This document shows, in pieces, positions 60,204 to 64,000 of a stretch of DNA of 64,000 bases. The DNA lies in assembly GCF_004000925.1 (NCBI RefSeq), contig NZ_BIME01000001.1, positions 1,054,001 through 1,118,000 of the forward strand. Direction: 5' to 3'. A program made the position numbers and the translations under genes. A model generated the notes under the pieces. It made no database searches, had not been told where the DNA came from, and saw only the letters and a list, made by a program, of their open reading frames with translations. Position 1 is the stretch's first letter. Every line of letters begins with the position of its first letter. The stretch comes from Paenibacillus illinoisensis NBRC 15959. GTDB lineage: Bacteria > Bacillota > Bacilli > Paenibacillales > Paenibacillaceae.

Positions 60204-62198
60204 ATGGTCATCTCACAGCCTACACGCAGCATGACGCCGCGTAGGCTTCTTAATCATCCACTTACGTTATATCTCATTTTTCTAGTGCTGATGCTGCTGA
60301 AACTCATGTGGCTTCATCACAACCTGCACGCCTATAACATCACCATGGGTCTCCTGGATAAAGTCATTGCCATCGGCTCTTTGCTGCTCCTGTCCTTCTG
60401 GACCTGGTGGCTGCCTAGACGGGGCATGATCTTGTCTCTTGTCGTTCTCAATCTGCTCCTCACAGCGCTGATCTATGCCGATATGGTTTATTATCGATAC
60501 TTTCAGGACTTTCTAACGATCCCTGTGTTAATGCAGGCCAGACAAGTTGACGCTCTGGGCGACAGCATTGCTACGCTCATACACGCCAGTGACTTGTGGT
60601 TCTTCGCAGACTGGCTTGCCATCATTCCGTATGGGGCAATCCTGCTATTCAGCAGGCGAAATCGTATCTCCCGTTTGTCTACAACCAGTAACGGGTTGGG
60701 GAATTACTCCAATTACCGCAGCAAGAAAAGAGGCATGCGCAGACTCACTGCAGGCGGCATTGCCTTGGTGCTCGGACTGTGTCTTGCGGTGGGGCCAATC
60801 TATTTTTACAGTAAAACGTGGGCCAAGGGGCTGTTCGACAATAATTGGTGGAACGTCTCCATGTACAACGTGACCGGACTTCTCGCTTTTCATGGATATG
60901 ATCTGTACAACTATGCAAAAGACCATATCGGTTCCGGCCCCGAAGCCGATCCTGCAGATGTCGAGCAAGCCAAATCCTTTTTTGCTGACAGACAGAATAA
61001 CGCTTCTAGTGAAAATGCCCTGTTTGGCAAGTACAAGGATAGTAATCTCATCATCGTTCAAGGAGAAGCCTTCATGAATTTCATGATCGGGCAAAGTATC
61101 GGTGGTCAGGAAATCACGCCGCATTTTAACGAACTGATGAAGGAAAGCCAATATTACAGTCATTTTTATCACCAAACAGGTCAGGGCAGAACATCGGATG
61201 CCGATTTTGGAGCCAATATTTCACTCCACCCACTGCCTGTTGGATCAGCTTTTGTTCGGTACGCAGACCACGCATATGATTCTTTGCCTTCAATACTGAA
61301 GGACAATGGATACAGCACCAATGTTTTTCATGCGTACGAGAGTGGATTTTGGAACCGTTATACAATGTATCAGAACATGAACTACGACAAATTTTACAGC
61401 AAAAATGATTTTGAACAGGATGATCCACTGGGCTGGTCCCTGTCTGATGAGTCTTTTTTCAGGCAATCCGTTCAGAAGATGGACAGCGAGATTACCGAGC
61501 CGTTCTATTCCTTCCTCATCACACTCAGCAGTCATCATCCATATGCACTCCCGCAGGATAAACAGCAGCTTGATGTAGGTGAGTTCGAGGGCACGATGTT
61601 TGGTGATTACCTGCAATCCGTTCATTATGTGGATTCTGCACTGGGCAGTATGGTGGAAGATCTGAAGAACCGAGGATTATGGGACAAAACCATCTTCATG
61701 TTCTATGGGGATCACGATAATTCGATCAAAGAACAAGCGCAGTATGAGCAGTTCCTTGGACGGTCCCTGAATGAACTGGATATGGAGCAAATCATGAATG
61801 AGGTCCCGCTGCTGGTGCATCTGCCGGACGGAGCCGAAGCAGGAACCGTAGACCAACCTACCGGACAACTGGATATCACTCCATCAGCGCTTCATTTGCT
61901 CGGCATCACAGATGAATATTATCACATGGGGAACGACATCTATGACGGATCATCCCGAACCGTTGTATTGAGAAGTGGTGCATTCACTGACGGTTCGGTG
62001 TTTTATATCCCTTCAGACGATTATATTTACGAGAACGGTTCATGTTATGATCTGTCCACCCGCAACAAGACAGACATCAGTGCGTGCAATTCCGGACATG
62101 ATGAAGCTTTGAAGAGATTGCATGTGTCCGATACCGTCATAACGTATGACCTTATCCGGCAATTCCGTGAAGAAAACAGCGCAGAACCTGCTTCCTAG
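60204..62198 (+). CDS. LtaS-family sulfatase-fold enzyme (lipoteichoic acid synthase-like)
   Basis: 664 residues. Five membrane helices at the N-terminus (to about residue 210), then an outer alkaline-phosphatase-fold domain. Metal and nucleophile motifs: IIVQGEAFMNFMIGQSI, the Thr nucleophile in TGQGRTSDADFGANISLHPL at about residue 325-345, LSSHHPYALPQDK and MFYGDHDNSI. It transfers glycerol phosphate from phosphatidylglycerol to make or extend lipoteichoic acid or a similar polymer. It could be the primase-like (YvgJ) or a LtaS-like enzyme; which is not settled. ATG 60204 has GGAGG spaced 8; a TTG at 60201 is the alternative. Confidence 0.88.
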   Translation: MVISQPTRSMTPRRLLNHPLTLYLIFLVLMLLKLMWLHHNLHAYNITMGLLDKVIAIGSLLLLSFWTWWLPRRGMILSLVVLNLLLTALIYADMVYYRYFQDFLTIPVLMQARQVDALGDSIATLIHASDLWFFADWLAIIPYGAILLFSRRNRISRLSTTSNGLGNYSNYRSKKRGMRRLTAGGIALVLGLCLAVGPIYFYSKTWAKGLFDNNWWNVSMYNVTGLLAFHGYDLYNYAKDHIGSGPEADPADVEQAKSFFADRQNNASSENALFGKYKDSNLIIVQGEAFMNFMIGQSIGGQEITPHFNELMKESQYYSHFYHQTGQGRTSDADFGANISLHPLPVGSAFVRYADHAYDSLPSILKDNGYSTNVFHAYESGFWNRYTMYQNMNYDKFYSKNDFEQDDPLGWSLSDESFFRQSVQKMDSEITEPFYSFLITLSSHHPYALPQDKQQLDVGEFEGTMFGDYLQSVHYVDSALGSMVEDLKNRGLWDKTIFMFYGDHDNSIKEQAQYEQFLGRSLNELDMEQIMNEVPLLVHLPDGAEAGTVDQPTGQLDITPSALHLLGITDEYYHMGNDIYDGSSRTVVLRSGAFTDGSVFYIPSDDYIYENGSCYDLSTRNKTDISACNSGHDEALKRLHVSDTVITYDLIRQFREENSAEPAS

Positions 62199-62258
62199 AC
62201 ACAGCTAATGCCAATGTCTTCGTATAGCAGCTTTTGATTAAAGGAGAAACATAAAATC

Positions 62259-62684
62259 ATGACAATTCAATCCGAACCCTTGTCCATTGAACAAAAATTA
62301 TATGATGAAGCGGCGAACTTTGTGAAGCATCGCTACCCTCAGGGTTGGGGCGGTGCAGCAGCAGTTTATACCGCAGCGGGTTCGCTGTTAATCAGCGTTG
62401 CTCCGGAAGTGATCAATGATGCCACACACCTGTGCATGGAGACGGGCGCCTACCTCGAAGCACATAAATTAAACGAGAAAGTTACTCACTCCATCTGCGT
62501 GGCACGAGATGACGAACATTCGGAATTCAAAGTGCTTACTCCTTGCGGGGTATGTCAGGAACGTTTATTTTTCTGGGGTGAAGATGTCAAAGCCGCTGTA
62601 TATGACCCGGATGGAAGGTTAATCTATAAAAGACTGGACGAAATCCAGCCTTACCACTGGTCCCAGGCTTATCAGGACAAATAG
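62259..62684 (+). CDS. Cytidine deaminase-like protein with a variant zinc site
   Basis: 141 residues. The cytidine/blasticidin deaminase fold: ATHLCMETGAYLEAHKLNE has the Cys and proton-carrying Glu, in the form C-M-E where most family members have HAE or CAE, and VLTPCGVCQERLFFWG has the PCxxC zinc ligands. Layout and length recall blasticidin-S deaminase more than Cdd. It may deaminate a nucleoside or a related amine. AAAGGAGAAACATAAAATC precedes the ATG. A single gene with terminator. The substrate is open. Confidence 0.82.
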   Translation: MTIQSEPLSIEQKLYDEAANFVKHRYPQGWGGAAAVYTAAGSLLISVAPEVINDATHLCMETGAYLEAHKLNEKVTHSICVARDDEHSEFKVLTPCGVCQERLFFWGEDVKAAVYDPDGRLIYKRLDEIQPYHWSQAYQDK

Positions 62685-62763
62685 GGATACAGTTCTGCTT
62701 CTTTATGTAATTCAAGTATTCAGGTACTTCCGAATCGAGCATTTCCACCTTTAATTACCACAA

Positions 62764-62809
62764 AAGTGTTAAGCGTGCAGCCCACTGCATGTTTAGCACT
62801 TCTTTTTTT
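62764..62809 (+). terminator. Terminator of the deaminase gene
   Basis: AAGTG-TAAGC-TGCAG and CTGCA-GTTTAGCACTT arms with small mismatches, loop CCCA, then T7. It lies 80 bases past the stop. Confidence 0.7.
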
Positions 62810-62899
62810 GGAACAGCCCGATACCTGCCTTGCGTTATTTAGAAAGTCGCTTTATAATTGTAACTAAAATAGTTTCATTTATATGGAGGTTTAAAAAGA

Positions 62900-63637
62900 A
62901 TGATTATTGAAATATGGTCTGACTTTATGTGTCCTTTCTGTTATATTGGCAAACGCCGTTTGGAAAATGTATTGGCTCAGTTCCCACACCGTGATGAAGT
63001 GAAACTGCAATTCAAAAGCTTCGAGCTGGATTCTAATGCTGAACTGAACAGCGGCAAAACGAACGCGGAATATCTGGCTGCCAAATACAATATGAGCGTG
63101 GAACAGGCAAAGGGCATGAATGCTCAAATGAATGCCAATGCCCGTACGGCCGGATTGGAATATAACATTGATGAGATGATCCCAACCAACTCGTTCTCCG
63201 CTCACCGCCTGACCCACTGGGCAGATACACAAGGCAAAATGCTTGAACTCAGCGAGCGTTTGTTCAAGGCCATTTTCATAGAAGGCAAACATGCTGGTGA
63301 CACTGATGTACTGATTCAACTGGCCGAGGAAGTGGGTCTGGATCGCAACGCAGCTGCCGAGGTGTTGGCCAGCAATCAATTCGCGGAGCAGGTTCGTGCA
63401 GATCAGGCTGAAGGCGAGCAATTAGGCATTCGCGGCGTGCCATTCTTCGTATTCGACCGCAAATTCGCGGTATCAGGCGCGCAGCCGGACGACGTGTTCC
63501 GTGATGCCATTCAGAAGGCGTGGGATGAGCGCTCCCCTTTCACCATGGTTGAATCCAGCACAGCTAACGCCGATGCCGGCGGTGTGTGCACTGATGATGG
63601 ATGCGAAGTACCGCAATCCGATAAACCATCCAAATAA
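62900..63637 (+). CDS. DsbA-family oxidoreductase, FrnE-like
   Basis: 245 residues. Opens IIEIWSDFMCPFCYIGKRRL with a CPFC active site at residues 11-14, then the helical insert of 2-hydroxychromene isomerase/FrnE proteins and GIRGVPFFVFDRKFAVSGAQ, the cis-Pro segment. FrnE relatives rearrange disulfides in the cytoplasm and are linked to oxidative stress. No signal peptide. The C-terminal tail has an extra Cys pair in GVCTDDGCEVP, outside the fold. ATGGAGGTTTAAAAAGA precedes the ATG. Confidence 0.9.
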   Translation: MIIEIWSDFMCPFCYIGKRRLENVLAQFPHRDEVKLQFKSFELDSNAELNSGKTNAEYLAAKYNMSVEQAKGMNAQMNANARTAGLEYNIDEMIPTNSFSAHRLTHWADTQGKMLELSERLFKAIFIEGKHAGDTDVLIQLAEEVGLDRNAAAEVLASNQFAEQVRADQAEGEQLGIRGVPFFVFDRKFAVSGAQPDDVFRDAIQKAWDERSPFTMVESSTANADAGGVCTDDGCEVPQSDKPSK

Positions 63638-63640
63638 CAC

Positions 63641-63687
63641 AAAAGCAGCAGGAGCAAGGGCAATCCCCTGAACCTGCTGCTTTTTTT
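63641..63687 (+). terminator. Terminator of the FrnE-like gene
   Basis: AAAAGCAGCAGG and CCTGCTGCTTTT, inner AGGG/CCCT arm, then T7. Confidence 0.87.
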
Positions 63688-63738
63688 CAACTTAAATCTA
63701 ATTAATCCTTACGTAAAATTCATCCATATAAAATAAAT

Positions 63739-63772
63739 AAAAAGTCCGACCTGCCTGACGCAGGACCGGACC
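63739..63772 (-). terminator. Terminator of the right-edge gene
   Basis: On the minus strand GTCCGGTCCTGC pairs with GCAGGTCGGAC around CGTCA (one bulge), followed by TTTTTATTT. It lies 16 bases past the stop. Confidence 0.78.
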
Positions 63773-63788
63773 CTATTTATACCCTCTT

Positions 63789-64000
63789 TTAGAGCAGCAG
63801 CCCTACGCACATGATTAGACCGCAGAGCACAGATGATTGCTGGGAAGCTCCCATAAGCGGCAGATACGTCTCGGACGGATTAACCTTGCCCAGTGATTTA
63901 TAAACCTTATACATTGGGATAACGGAAATAATCGCGACAAGACCATAAACGGGCAAAGCATGGAACACCACACTTACGATCAAAAGGACATAAGCAAGGA
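63789..64000 (-). CDS. C-terminal end of a UbiA-type prenyltransferase, perhaps MenA (5' end outside window)
   Basis: Only the last 69 or so codons are present; the frame runs open past the right edge. It reads as two or three membrane helices (VLLIVSVVFHALPVYGLVAI, then SVLCGLIMCVGLLL at the C-terminus) joined by MYKVYKSLGKVNPSETYLPL. The layout, with a final helix after a short amphipathic stretch, resembles the end of menaquinone prenyltransferase MenA and relatives. The diagnostic Asp-rich loops lie outside the window. The internal TTG at 63983 is not likely to be the true start. Confidence 0.5.
   Translation of the reverse strand, partial: LAYVLLIVSVVFHALPVYGLVAIISVIPMYKVYKSLGKVNPSETYLPLMGASQQSSVLCGLIMCVGLLL

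Overview
The window looks like ordinary chromosome of a Paenibacillus-type Firmicute (Bacillales, about 47 % GC). The evidence is its gene content: a single-cluster ferredoxin, a YjbM-type small alarmone synthetase, a hemE-hemH-hemY run, a DUF2600 terpene cyclase, YitT, DUF624, DUF4015 and YugP families, an LtaS-like sulfatase, GTG and TTG starts with strong AGGAGG-type ribosome sites, and many convergent gene pairs sharing a U-tailed hairpin. I see no rRNA, tRNA, CRISPR array, prophage, insertion sequence or attachment site. One structured RNA, very probably 6S RNA, is present.

Layout. 0-8 kb: RNA m5C methyltransferase (cut by the window edge), anchored thioredoxin, DUF309 plus alarmone synthetase, quinone-type pyrD, an L,D-transpeptidase, ferredoxin and DNA polymerase IV. 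8-19 kb: citramalate synthase, TlpA thioredoxin, JAMM protease, the amt-DUF294-exonuclease operon, MerR, YugP, a GltC-like LysR regulator, rhomboid protease and thiol peroxidase. 19-34 kb: 6S RNA, DUF624, CshA helicase, YitT, a secreted glycosidase, MATE and MFS exporters, pfkA, DUF2600 cyclase, cold-shock protein and oligoendopeptidase F with an upstream in-frame signal peptide. 34-40 kb: LapA-like protein, M42 aminopeptidase, a coiled-coil protein, an ABC-F ATPase, TetR and DUF92. 40-46 kb: a five-gene marR-arylsulfotransferase-ABC transporter operon. 46-58 kb: FAH hydrolase, GDPD and CapA, then hemEHY, MFS, P450 and a secreted asparaginase. 58-64 kb: O-methyltransferase, THUMP methyltransferase, LtaS-like enzyme, deaminase, FrnE-like DsbA and the end of a prenyltransferase gene.

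How parts may work together. Two nitrogen loci carry GlnR/TnrA-type boxes (TGTNA-N7-TNACA). One box lies just downstream of the amt promoter. Two lie upstream of the type II asparaginase gene, the nearer one centred about 48 nt before the inferred transcription start. The amt operon continues into a GlnD-like DUF294 nucleotidyltransferase and a DnaQ-like exonuclease, so a possible nucleotide-signalling pair would be co-transcribed with ammonium uptake. The marR-sulfotransferase-SsuABC operon joins a sulfonate/sulfate-ester importer to a sulfotransferase without a signal peptide, and its leader holds a terminator hairpin placed like an attenuator.

Three small hydrophobic proteins (36, 45 and 54 residues) with good ribosome sites were found by reading the gaps. 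The best leads are the GlnR-box amt-DUF294-exonuclease operon, the two-start pepF and the attenuated sulfur operon. Everything here was read by eye; no database search was run.
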